Shown here: piece by piece, positions 20,508 through 28,465 of the stretch
How positions within the stretch are numbered: the stretch's first letter is position 1
Layout: each line of letters opens with the position of its first letter
Assembly (NCBI GenBank): GCA_028289375.1
Contig: JANQQK010000005.1
Coordinates: forward strand, 32,042 to 96,041
Direction: 5' to 3'
Length of the DNA stretch: 64,000 nt
From: Phycisphaerae bacterium
GTDB lineage: Bacteria; Planctomycetota; Phycisphaerae; UBA1845
Translations under genes and position numbers: made by a program
Notes under the pieces: model-generated
Seen by the model: the letters and a program-made list of their open reading frames with translations, nothing else
The model's database searches: none
Told to the model about the DNA's origin: nothing

Positions 20508-21475
20508 GCCAACCGCTCCGCCACCTCAGCCGCATAATAGGAAATGACCACGTCCGCCCCCGCACGACGGATCGCCGTCAGCGATTCATCGATCGCCTTC
20601 TCCCGGTCAATCCAACCATTGGCCGCCGCCGCTTCGATCATCGCGTACTCCCCCGACACCTGATACGCCGCCACCGGCAGCGTCACAGCCTCACGCACCC
20701 GCGCGATCACATCGAGGTACGGCATCGCCGGCTTGACCATCACGATGTCCGCCCCCGCATCCGCATCCATTGTCGCCAGCCGAACCGCTTCGCGCACGTT
20801 GCCCGGATCCATCTGGTAGCTTCGCCGATCCCCGAACTGCGGCGCCGAATCCGCCGCTTCACGAAACGGACCAAAAAACGCAGACGCATACTTCACCGCG
20901 TAGCTCATGATCCCCACGTCGTAGTGACCCGCATCATCCAACGCCCGCCGGATCGCCCCGACCCGCCCGTCCATCATGTCCGACGGCGCTACGAAGTCCG
21001 CCCCTGCCTTCGCATGCGACACGGCCGTCTCCGCAAGCAGCGGCAGCGTTTCGTCATTTTCGATCTGCTCCCCGCGCACCACCCCACAGTGACCGTGCGA
21101 CATGTACGCACACAAACACACGTCCGACATCACCAGCAGACCCGGCACCGCCTCCCTGATCGCCGACACCGCCCGCTGCACGATCCCGTCACGCGCGTAA
21201 GCCCCGCTCGCCCGGTCATCCTTCTGCCCCGGAACCCCGAACAACAGAATCCCGCCAACACCAAGCGCCGACACGCGTTTGCAGTACGCCACGCACGCAT
21301 CCACCGAATACCGATACTGCCCCGGCATCGCCGCGATCGGTTCACGCACGTCGTCACCCTCGACCACGAACACCGGCTGCAACATCTGCGCCGCCGACAC
21401 ATGCGTCTCCCGCACCAGTCTTCGAATCGCCGCACTGCCCCGCAGTCGTCTCGGTCGTGATTCCGGATGCTTCAC
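20504..21475 (-). CDS. hemB: Porphobilinogen synthase (delta-aminolevulinate dehydratase)
   Basis: 323 residues from a GTG at 21475, just after the hemC stop with GAGG five bases upstream; this matches the E. coli length (324). A TTG at 21508 would add 11 residues. Both Schiff-base lysines are present (MSYAVKYASAFFGPFR and VMVKPAMPYLD). The metal site SDVCLCAYMSHGHCG keeps three Cys, indicating a zinc-type enzyme. It condenses two 5-aminolevulinates to porphobilinogen, the substrate of HemC next door. Confidence 0.95.
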   Translation of the reverse strand: MKHPESRPRRLRGSAAIRRLVRETHVSAAQMLQPVFVVEGDDVREPIAAMPGQYRYSVDACVAYCKRVSALGVGGILLFGVPGQKDDRASGAYARDGIVQRAVSAIREAVPGLLVMSDVCLCAYMSHGHCGVVRGEQIENDETLPLLAETAVSHAKAGADFVAPSDMMDGRVGAIRRALDDAGHYDVGIMSYAVKYASAFFGPFREAADSAPQFGDRRSYQMDPGNVREAVRLATMDADAGADIVMVKPAMPYLDVIARVREAVTLPVAAYQVSGEYAMIEAAAANGWIDREKAIDESLTAIRRAGADVVISYYAAEVAERLA

Positions 21476-21476
21476 A

Positions 21477-22361
21477 TCAACCTCGCACTTGCTCCAAACA
21501 CGCGTCAATCACATCTGCCACCCGATCCGCTTCGATGTTCGCCGTCCGCCGCACACCATCCGCAAACGTCACCGCCTCCAGACGAATGCTACCGGAACCC
21601 AACACCGTCCCCAAACATCCCACCGCCGCATGGCAGCCACCCCCCAGCCTCGCCAACAACCCGCGCTCCGCCGCCACACACGTCGCCGTTTCGTCATCAT
21701 GAATCCTCGCCAGCACATCCCGTACCGACGCATCATCAACCCGACACTGCACCGCCAACGCGCCTTGCCCCGGCGCCGGCAGAAATCCCATCGCCAGCAG
21801 ATCAACCACCGTCAGCCCGCCCAGGTCGAGTCCCAGCCGCTCGATCCCCGCCGCCGCCAGAATCACCGCATCAAACGCACCCGCCCGCAGCTTCTCGACA
21901 CGCGTCGGCACGTTCCCCCGAATCGGTGCGATCACAACATCCGCCTGAAGATGCAACATCTGCGCCGCCCGCCGTGCTGACCCCGTTCCCACCGTCGCCC
22001 CGCGGTGCAACAACCCATCCGACGCGCCAGTTCCCGCCCGACTCAGCAGCAGATCACCCGCCGACCCCCGCAAAGGCACCGCCGCCACCGTCAGCCCCGC
22101 CGTTTCCGTGGTCGGCAGATCCTTCAGACTGTGCACCGCCACATCCGCCTCGCCCGCCAGGACCGCTTGTTCGACCAGTTTGGTGAAAACGCCCACCCCG
22201 CCAATTTCCGCAATCGGCAGATCCGTCAACCGATCCCCCTCCGACGCCACGATCACCTCTTCGCACGCAACCCCGACCCGTTCGCGCAGCGCGTCCGCCA
22301 CCAACGCCGTCTGCCGCAGCGCCAACGCACTGCCCCGCGTCGCGATCCGCAATCGTCTCAA
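21477..22361 (-). CDS. hemC: Hydroxymethylbilane synthase (porphobilinogen deaminase)
   Basis: 294 residues. Only TTG starts are available close to the conserved N-terminus LRIATRGSALALRQT: TTG at 22361 has GGAG six bases upstream, and TTG at 22352 is a second option. Motifs include HSLKDLPT, GTGSARRAAQ, RGNVPTRVEKLRAG and the dipyrromethane-cofactor cysteine in LGGGCHAAVG. It links four porphobilinogens into hydroxymethylbilane. First gene of hemC-hemB-tadA, divergent from the exosortase-like gene with about 70 bases between the starts. Confidence 0.94.
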   Translation of the reverse strand: MRRLRIATRGSALALRQTALVADALRERVGVACEEVIVASEGDRLTDLPIAEIGGVGVFTKLVEQAVLAGEADVAVHSLKDLPTTETAGLTVAAVPLRGSAGDLLLSRAGTGASDGLLHRGATVGTGSARRAAQMLHLQADVVIAPIRGNVPTRVEKLRAGAFDAVILAAAGIERLGLDLGGLTVVDLLAMGFLPAPGQGALAVQCRVDDASVRDVLARIHDDETATCVAAERGLLARLGGGCHAAVGCLGTVLGSGSIRLEAVTFADGVRRTANIEADRVADVIDACLEQVRG

Positions 22362-22433
22362 TCATCGCTCCATTTCAAACGCATTCATGCACGACAAACA
22401 CGCACAACCGACATTGGTATAAGATAACCACCG

Positions 22434-23051
22434 ATGGCCAAAAGACACGCAGCAAACCCGACACCACCCGCCTCACCCCCGCTGTCACCGCGCGTGCGAG
22501 GCCGCGTCATCCGATTCGCCATCCTCTTCACCCTGCTCGTCGCCCTCGGAAGTCTGACCGAACTTTTCGTACTACGCGCTCAGAACGCCCCCGATCCAAC
22601 CACGATTCAGTCCACCGTCGCCAATCTCGTCGACCACTACCAGACCGCCATCGCCCGTCTCGTCGGCGGTGTCGCCCACGCAATCACCGATGACGTCCAT
22701 GTGTCCGATAAAACCGTCCGCATCAAACATGGCAGCGTCGTCGTCGCCGTCGAATGTACCGGAATCAAGGCGTCAGCCATCTTCTGCGCTGCCGTTCTCG
22801 CCTTCCCAACCCCATGGTCCCGCAAGTTATGGGGCCTGCTTATCGGAACGTTCGGCGTCGCCATGCTCAACTTCCTCCGCATCGCCACGCTCGCCTACGT
22901 CAAAGGCTTCCACACCGGCTCCTTCGACACCGTCCACGCACTGCTCATGCAGGGTTTTCTCATCCTCTTCGTCTCCCCGTTATGGGTCCTTTGGATGTTC
23001 CGCGCCACCCGCGTTCCCAAACCCATCACCACCCCCGAACCCGCATCATGA
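22434..23051 (+). CDS. Exosortase/archaeosortase-like transpeptidase, copy A
   Basis: 205 residues: a Pro-rich cytoplasmic N-terminus and about four or five membrane helices. The putative catalytic residues are Cys108 in VECTGIKASAIF, Arg149 in NFLRI and His168 in FDTVH, the exosortase triad order. The size and the P..R...G...G....N..RI layout resemble short exosortases such as XrtH or the archaeosortase group. These enzymes cut and re-attach proteins carrying C-terminal tripartite sorting tails. The ATGA overlap with the next gene, and the identical Cys-Arg-His spacing (41 and 19) in the second copy at 44169-44738, support a defined system. The subtype is not certain. Confidence 0.8.
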   Translation: MAKRHAANPTPPASPPLSPRVRGRVIRFAILFTLLVALGSLTELFVLRAQNAPDPTTIQSTVANLVDHYQTAIARLVGGVAHAITDDVHVSDKTVRIKHGSVVVAVECTGIKASAIFCAAVLAFPTPWSRKLWGLLIGTFGVAMLNFLRIATLAYVKGFHTGSFDTVHALLMQGFLILFVSPLWVLWMFRATRVPKPITTPEPAS

Positions 23052-23887
23052 ACCGCAACCGCTTCATCATCCGCTTTTTCCTCTACACCGCCCTCGCCAC
23101 GGTGATTTGGTGGCTCATCGACCCGGCAAGCCAGACCCTCACCGTCCGCACCGCCAAGCTCCTCCACTCCCTGGCCGGATACCCCGCCCCATACCTCCTC
23201 GCCGACATCGAGTCCTTCTACTGGTTCAATCCGCTTGTTCCCCCGCTCATTGGGCTTGTTCTCGCGAGCGACTGGCTTTCATGGCGACGTCGCAGTCTCG
23301 CCCTCGCCATCGGATGGGCCGCCTTTGTCTACCTCGTTTCCCTCCAGATCGCGATCCTATACTCCCCATACCTCACCAATTCCGCCGTCCGGGCCTACCT
23401 GATCAGCATGCAGGTCGCCCTCAACACCGTTGTCGTCCCGGTCGTCCTCTGGCTGATCGCCACCGGCGGCCCACCAGACCGCTCTGAGACGCCGTCACAC
23501 ACCGATCCGTCGACAAAGACCGCCAGACGCGCCGCCCCAAGACCTGCCACGATCGCGCTGCTCACCCTCGTTTTCTGCGGAATGATGACGATTCCGGTCG
23601 CCCTCGCCGCTGAAAAAACGCATCCTGACCTCTCCGCCGCCCGTCGAGAATTGGCCCAATCTCTTAAATCAAAACACTTCAGTGGGTCCCTAAAACCAGT
23701 CGAAAAGATGCTTAGGTACGACCGGGGCAACACAGCCATCGGTTATCTGAATCTGGAGTTGCGTCGCCGACTTGGTCAGGCCGACTACGTCGAGCAGAAC
23801 GTGACGCGGATTCTGGGGTCGGGGTCTCGTGCTCGGTCGTATCGTCGCTACATGCAGCTGCATGCAGTGACGGATGCATCGGACTGA
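23048..23887 (+). CDS. Exosortase-partner membrane protein, copy A
   Basis: 279 residues. Three to five hydrophobic segments lie in the first 150 residues and another at about 185-205, before a basic soluble tail. Residues 35-81 contain TAKLLH, YPAPYLLADIESFYW, VPPLIGLVLASDWLSWRRR, and this block is clearly related to residues 47-94 of the partner at 43237-44172. A second shared stretch is SPYL followed by a helix. It is translationally coupled to the exosortase-like gene (ATGA). XrtH has a known associated membrane protein, and this could be a relative, but I cannot confirm it. A chaperone or substrate-presenting role is inference. Confidence 0.7.
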   Translation: MNRNRFIIRFFLYTALATVIWWLIDPASQTLTVRTAKLLHSLAGYPAPYLLADIESFYWFNPLVPPLIGLVLASDWLSWRRRSLALAIGWAAFVYLVSLQIAILYSPYLTNSAVRAYLISMQVALNTVVVPVVLWLIATGGPPDRSETPSHTDPSTKTARRAAPRPATIALLTLVFCGMMTIPVALAAEKTHPDLSAARRELAQSLKSKHFSGSLKPVEKMLRYDRGNTAIGYLNLELRRRLGQADYVEQNVTRILGSGSRARSYRRYMQLHAVTDASD

Positions 23888-24081
23888 GGATCGAGGAAGA
23901 ACTGGCGAGCGATCGGGCAACCTGACGCCCACGCAGCCCATCCCTCCGTCTGATTCAACCGAACAAATGTGCTCTCAGGATCGGGTGTCGTTTCCCGATG
24001 GAGCCTCTTGATGCAGCGTCGACCGCGGACGTCACATTGCAGGACGCGCTCGACGAGCCAGGCCAACCAACAAAGGCCGGT

Positions 24082-24100
24082 CCACCGACAGCCTCGGTGG
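24082..24100 (+). promoter_or_regulatory. Hairpin ahead of the secretin ribosome site
   Basis: CCACCGA and TCGGTGG form a seven-base stem with a five-base loop directly before the purine-rich GGAGACGAG that precedes the ATG at 24116. It could modulate translation of the secretin gene or be chance. The 23888-24115 leader was read for a c-di-GMP riboswitch, and none was recognised. Confidence 0.3.
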
Positions 24101-24115
24101 TGGAGACGAGCAAAC

Positions 24116-25732
24116 ATGAACACCGCAAGGGATCGCCACGCCGCAACCATGCACAACGTCAGCCTCGCAAGACCCTGCCGAGCAAGAATCGCACTGTTGG
24201 CCGCCACAATCGCCACCGCTGCGTGCCTGCAAGGCGCGATCGCGCAGGACGCGACCGGCGGATCGGACGAATTCCGTGTGTCGGTCAAGAACCCGCAGAC
24301 GACTGCCCAGATCATCAAGGTCGCGCGAAACAAGAGCATCATCCTCGAAACGACCATCCCCGTCAGCCGCGTCCAGGCCGTCGGCGAGGAGATCGTTCGC
24401 GTCGATGTTGTCTCACCCAAGCAACTCCTCATCACCGGCAATCAGTATGGCACGACCCAGCTGATGGTTTGGTCCGACTCAGGTGAGCGTCACATCTTCG
24501 ACGTCCACGTCGAGCTTGACCTCACCCAGCTCAACGCCTACCTCCGCGACATTGACCCGCAGAGCACCGCCGTCGCCCGCTCGGTACAGGGCAACATCAT
24601 CGTCACCGGCATCGTCAGCGGTGTCGACGTCGTGCGTCAGATCGACGACGTTGCACGACTCTTCGTCCCCGGGTCCGGTGAAGGCACCAACCTCATCATC
24701 AACCAGACCCGCATCGCCGGCGAGCAGCAGGTCCAGCTTCGCGTCGTCGTGGCTGAGGTGAATCGATCCGCGACGCGTCAACTTGGCGTCAGCGGATTCC
24801 TCGCAGGTGAAAACGTTCGCGACGGTTTCCTCATCAATCAGATCGGCGGAAACCCGATCAACATCGCGCCGCCGCCCGGAATCGACGTAACCTCACCGGT
24901 TCCATTCGTGACCGGCGACATCATGAACCTTGCCTCCAACACGCTCACACTGGGTTTCCCACGTGTGCAGTTGGAACTCTTCCTCGAAGCCATGCGTGAA
25001 AACTCGCTGCTTCGTGTCCTCGCAGAACCCACACTCGTCGCCATCAGCGGAGAGACGGCCAGTTTCCTCGCCGGCGGAGAGTTCCCGATTCCCGTTCCGC
25101 AGGGCGGTGCAGCCACCGGTGCGATCACCATTCAGTTCCGGGAATTCGGCGTGAACCTCGCGTTCACCCCGCTCGTAATGCCGCACCAGCAGATTCGCCT
25201 GAATGTCCGCCCCGAAGTCAGTTCGCGTGATGACACGCAAGCCATCCTCGCAGGATCCGGGATCATCGTGCCCGCACTCGTCACCCGTCGAGCAGAAACC
25301 ACGGTCATCGTCGAGAACGGTGCGACGCTCGCTTTGGCAGGCCTGCTGCAGGATCAGATTCGCGGCGTCGTGGACGCAGTGCCCGGCATCGGCGATCTGC
25401 CCGTGCTCGGTTCCCTCTTCCGTTCCATCGAATTTCAGCGGTCACGCTCGGAGCTGATCATCTTCGTGACCCCCGAGATCGTCGACTCCACCTACATGGA
25501 CACCTTGCCGCCGCTGCCGGGTGAAGACGTCATCATACCCAACGACTTCGAACTCTTCCTTGAAGGAAAAATCGAGGGCGAACAGCTTCTCTACCGTCAA
25601 GACGTCGAGGGCGCCGACATGGCCATCGGCATTCAGAGACAACCGACCGACCCGACCCGCCTGTCGCTGCATGGCGAGTGGGGTTACGCCGAACTGCCGG
25701 TCTACAACGAGCAGGGCGGATACATCGAATAA
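24116..25732 (+). CDS. Tad/Flp-pilus or type II secretion secretin (CpaC/RcpA type)
   Basis: 538 residues. The start at 24116 gives a basic, hydrophobic signal peptide ending near GAIAQ. A BON/pilus-assembly N-domain (NKSIILETTIPVSRV, VTGIVSGVD) at about residues 55-190 is followed by the secretin domain with VQLRVVVAEVNRSATRQLGV, LAEPTLVAISGETASFLAGG, ALAGLLQDQIRG and VPGIGDLPVLGSLFRS, the classic secretin end. It would form the outer-membrane channel. The arrangement of N-domains is that of CpaC/RcpA. The next genes are CpaD-like and TadD-like, but no ATPase or platform gene is nearby. Confidence 0.9.
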   Translation: MNTARDRHAATMHNVSLARPCRARIALLAATIATAACLQGAIAQDATGGSDEFRVSVKNPQTTAQIIKVARNKSIILETTIPVSRVQAVGEEIVRVDVVSPKQLLITGNQYGTTQLMVWSDSGERHIFDVHVELDLTQLNAYLRDIDPQSTAVARSVQGNIIVTGIVSGVDVVRQIDDVARLFVPGSGEGTNLIINQTRIAGEQQVQLRVVVAEVNRSATRQLGVSGFLAGENVRDGFLINQIGGNPINIAPPPGIDVTSPVPFVTGDIMNLASNTLTLGFPRVQLELFLEAMRENSLLRVLAEPTLVAISGETASFLAGGEFPIPVPQGGAATGAITIQFREFGVNLAFTPLVMPHQQIRLNVRPEVSSRDDTQAILAGSGIIVPALVTRRAETTVIVENGATLALAGLLQDQIRGVVDAVPGIGDLPVLGSLFRSIEFQRSRSELIIFVTPEIVDSTYMDTLPPLPGEDVIIPNDFELFLEGKIEGEQLLYRQDVEGADMAIGIQRQPTDPTRLSLHGEWGYAELPVYNEQGGYIE

Positions 25733-25774
25733 CCATCAGCGCCGCAAGCGCCCACGTGACAGGAGATCACACAG

Positions 25775-26281
25775 ATGTGCATGACCAAAACGACGCTGAA
25801 GACCCTCGCCGCCATCGCCATTTCGTGCGTGCTGACCGGCTGCAAGAACGGCGAACTGCCCGAAGACCGTCTCACCGTCGAGCCATACGACCATGAAGCC
25901 ATGCATCGGTACTACAAGCCGATGTACGAGGCTGCCCTTGCCCACGACATGTCGCTGGCCGACTGCCACTTTTTCCCGCACACGACCAAGCTCAACCGAC
26001 TTGGTATCCGTCGGCTGGAACGCATGGGGCCGATCCTCGAGCAGTATGGCGGCACCGTTCGATACGAGACGTATTCCAAGGATGAGGACGCCGTGCGCAA
26101 CCGCCTCACCAGCGTCGAACGCTATCTCGCCGACGCAGGAATGGACATGAAATCCGTCACCGTGATCGCCGGCCTGTCCGGTGGACGCGGTATGACCAAC
26201 AGCGATGCCATTCGCGCCGAGGACAACTTCTACGAGTCCACGCTCGAAGAAATCGAAATGTCTTCGGGGCAGGGTCAGTAA
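25775..26281 (+). CDS. CpaD-like pilus-biogenesis lipoprotein
   Basis: 168 residues with AGGAGA eight bases before the ATG. The signal ends in the lipobox CVLTGC (Cys23). The mature part has DMSLADCHFFPHTTKLNRLG, then RRLERMGPILEQYGGTVRYE and VTVIAGLSGGRGMTNSDAI, a layout like CpaD or OmpA-like pilus lipoproteins (an F.....LN..G...L motif, then beta-alpha elements). Its place right after a CpaC-type secretin supports a role in secretin assembly or stability. The similarity is distant. Confidence 0.6.
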   Translation: MCMTKTTLKTLAAIAISCVLTGCKNGELPEDRLTVEPYDHEAMHRYYKPMYEAALAHDMSLADCHFFPHTTKLNRLGIRRLERMGPILEQYGGTVRYETYSKDEDAVRNRLTSVERYLADAGMDMKSVTVIAGLSGGRGMTNSDAIRAEDNFYESTLEEIEMSSGQGQ

Positions 26282-26344
26282 CAGACGATCAGCCGACAAC
26301 AAAGGCGGGGTGGAACCGCGTCGGATGTTGAGCAGGAGGTCCAC

Positions 26345-28291
26345 ATGAATCAGTTTCTTCGCGTCTGGTGCTGCTTTGTTCTGATCCTGGGGACCTTGCA
26401 GGGATGTGGTCCTCAGCAAAAGAAAAACTCGCTCACCAACCAGAAAATCCGTACCGCCAATCGCGATGCCAAGAACCGCGATCGCAAAGTCGGTGAGGCC
26501 CCCGAGCCCGACATCAACGCACGCACGCACTACGCCGCAGGAAGACTCCTGGAAGGCAAAGTGCAGTTCGACAAAGCCATTCAGCAGTACCGCCTCGCCA
26601 TCGCCAAAGATCCCGAGTTCGTCGAGGTCCACAATCGTCTTGGTGTGATCTACGGGTTGCTCGACATGGGCACCGAAGCCGAGGCGTCCCTCAAACGCGC
26701 GCTCGAATTGGTGCCCGACTCCTGCCAGCTCGTCAACAACCTCGGGTTCGAGTACCTCCGGCAGAAACGTTTCGCAGAAGCCGAAACGCAATTCCGCGCG
26801 TCACTCAAAATCGACCCCACGTTCATCCGCGCACGCGGAAATCTTGCCGTCAGCTTGGCCGCGCAACAGAAGTTCAAGCAGGGGTTGGCCCAATTCAAGC
26901 TCACCCTGCCCGAAACGGATGCGCTCTACAACCTTGGTCTCGCCTACAAGGCCCATGGTCGATACGGCGATGCGCGGCGTGCGTTTAAGAAGGTGCTCGG
27001 CATCAATCCCGATTTTGAAGCCGCCGCCAAACAACTCGACAACATCCCCGACGATATCCAGGATGCGCACAAGCCAGGACTCGACGAAGACGAGGTCAAA
27101 CTCGTCCAGCAATTGGCCCCCGATCCCGATTCCGACGAGATCACCGAGGATTGGGCACAGGTCATCCTGAGCCTTGCCCGCGAACTCGAAGACGTAAAGG
27201 ACACGATGCGGCACAAGGACCTCCTCGCCGCACAGCAGGCTGCACTCATTGGCCAACAGCAGCGACTCCTCCGCGAGAAAGAGCAAGCCGAAAAAGAACA
27301 GACCGTCGCAAGCGCGGAAGAGACGCAGCAGGAAGATGACCAGTTGGCAGCCACCGAACAAGGGGACAACGATCCGCCGCCGGGCGGCTTCACGATTCCC
27401 ACGCGGAAAGTCCCAGTGGAAGACACCGCCAAGCAACAGGTGAACGTCACCACCACACAGGAAATCGTACCCGTCGAACAAGACAAGCCTGAGTCGCAAG
27501 TGGCGATCGAAACATCCACCGTGACGTCAATCGATCGAGAGGAATCCGAAGTTCACGCTGATAACCACGATGACGAAGTTGTGATACCGGAACCGGTTGC
27601 GCAACAATCACAGGACGAGTCCGAAGCATCAGTGTCACCGGTCGAAGTGCCACCATGTGACATTGCGGTCACAGTTGATGACAGCCATGACGAAACCGAA
27701 CCGATCGCCGTCACGACGGTCGAGTCGAAGGCGGTCGAGTTGCCGCGTGAACGACGCCCGATGGAACCGCCAGCCGCCATACGTCCTGCACTGAAGGCAC
27801 GCATGGCTGCCGCCAATCACCAACCGAATCCCGCAAACGAGGAGCCGACAGGAATCGAACCTGTCCGCGCGGATAAAGCAGAAAGCATCGCCCCGACGGA
27901 ACCCGCCGGTGATGTCCCGAACATGCTGCCACCTGCGCGTCACACAGCCCCTCAACGCAACGTCCGACTTGCCCTCGCCAGCGCACCAGCGGAACGGTCA
28001 GTGCCATCCGGCCCCAAACCCGCCGCCACGCGCGTCGCGACCCCGGCAAAGTCGGTTCCGGTCCGGAGCGCACCAGTCGCCGAACCCGCCATCGACAACT
28101 GTTTCGATTTCGACCGTGACACCAGTCTCGACCTTCTCGACTACGCCGGGTTCCAGACGTGCTTTAACGAGCCGGCAGGACAACTCTCCGAACGCTGCAA
28201 AGCCGGAGACATGGACGAAGATGGCGACGTCGATCTCGCCGACTTCCGCGAACTCTACCGCCTCCTCGATACTTCAGGTTGCCCATTTTAA
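26345..28291 (+). CDS. TadD-like TPR lipoprotein with C-terminal EF-hand/dockerin-like motif
   Basis: 648 residues. Lipobox LQGC (Cys21). Four to six TPRs occupy about residues 58-240 (for example HYAAGRLLEGKVQFDKAIQQ, AETQFRASLKIDPTFIRARG, DALYNLGLAYKAHGRYGDAR). A long low-complexity Glu/Pro/Thr region (about 240-590) follows. The C-terminal 55 residues hold two EF-hand-like loops, DFDRDTSLDLLDYAGFQTCF and GDMDEDGDVDLADFRELYR, resembling dockerin modules. TadD is a TPR lipoprotein needed for Flp pili, which fits the preceding secretin and CpaD-like genes. The fused calcium-loop tail is atypical for TadD. Confidence 0.75.
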   Translation: MNQFLRVWCCFVLILGTLQGCGPQQKKNSLTNQKIRTANRDAKNRDRKVGEAPEPDINARTHYAAGRLLEGKVQFDKAIQQYRLAIAKDPEFVEVHNRLGVIYGLLDMGTEAEASLKRALELVPDSCQLVNNLGFEYLRQKRFAEAETQFRASLKIDPTFIRARGNLAVSLAAQQKFKQGLAQFKLTLPETDALYNLGLAYKAHGRYGDARRAFKKVLGINPDFEAAAKQLDNIPDDIQDAHKPGLDEDEVKLVQQLAPDPDSDEITEDWAQVILSLARELEDVKDTMRHKDLLAAQQAALIGQQQRLLREKEQAEKEQTVASAEETQQEDDQLAATEQGDNDPPPGGFTIPTRKVPVEDTAKQQVNVTTTQEIVPVEQDKPESQVAIETSTVTSIDREESEVHADNHDDEVVIPEPVAQQSQDESEASVSPVEVPPCDIAVTVDDSHDETEPIAVTTVESKAVELPRERRPMEPPAAIRPALKARMAAANHQPNPANEEPTGIEPVRADKAESIAPTEPAGDVPNMLPPARHTAPQRNVRLALASAPAERSVPSGPKPAATRVATPAKSVPVRSAPVAEPAIDNCFDFDRDTSLDLLDYAGFQTCFNEPAGQLSERCKAGDMDEDGDVDLADFRELYRLLDTSGCPF

Positions 28292-28349
28292 CATTCCGCG
28301 TCTCGGCTGGAGCGTGATCGCCCCAAGGCCCGATATCGCACCCATGCGG

Positions 28350-28371
28350 CGGTTTTCAATACTGAAAACCG
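28350..28371. promoter_or_regulatory. Inverted repeat upstream of ftsK
   Basis: CGGTTTTCA and TGAAAACCG form a perfect nine-base inverted repeat with a four-base spacer, between the TPR gene stop and the ftsK start. There is no T run after it. It could be an operator or a weak transcription-end hairpin. Confidence 0.45.
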
Positions 28372-28465
28372 TGGTATGACTGTATGCGCGGCCTGGAGGA
28401 TGAGGCCGATTCGACCGAGAATCCAACGCGGCATCGTCCACGATGCACGTGTTGTGGAGACAGGG

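Noticed and set aside
20031..20537. Plus-strand frame over tadA
   Set aside because: Arg/His/Pro-rich shadow of tadA codons.
23888..24115. Possible c-di-GMP riboswitch before the secretin
   Set aside because: The conserved GEMM elements were not found on either strand.
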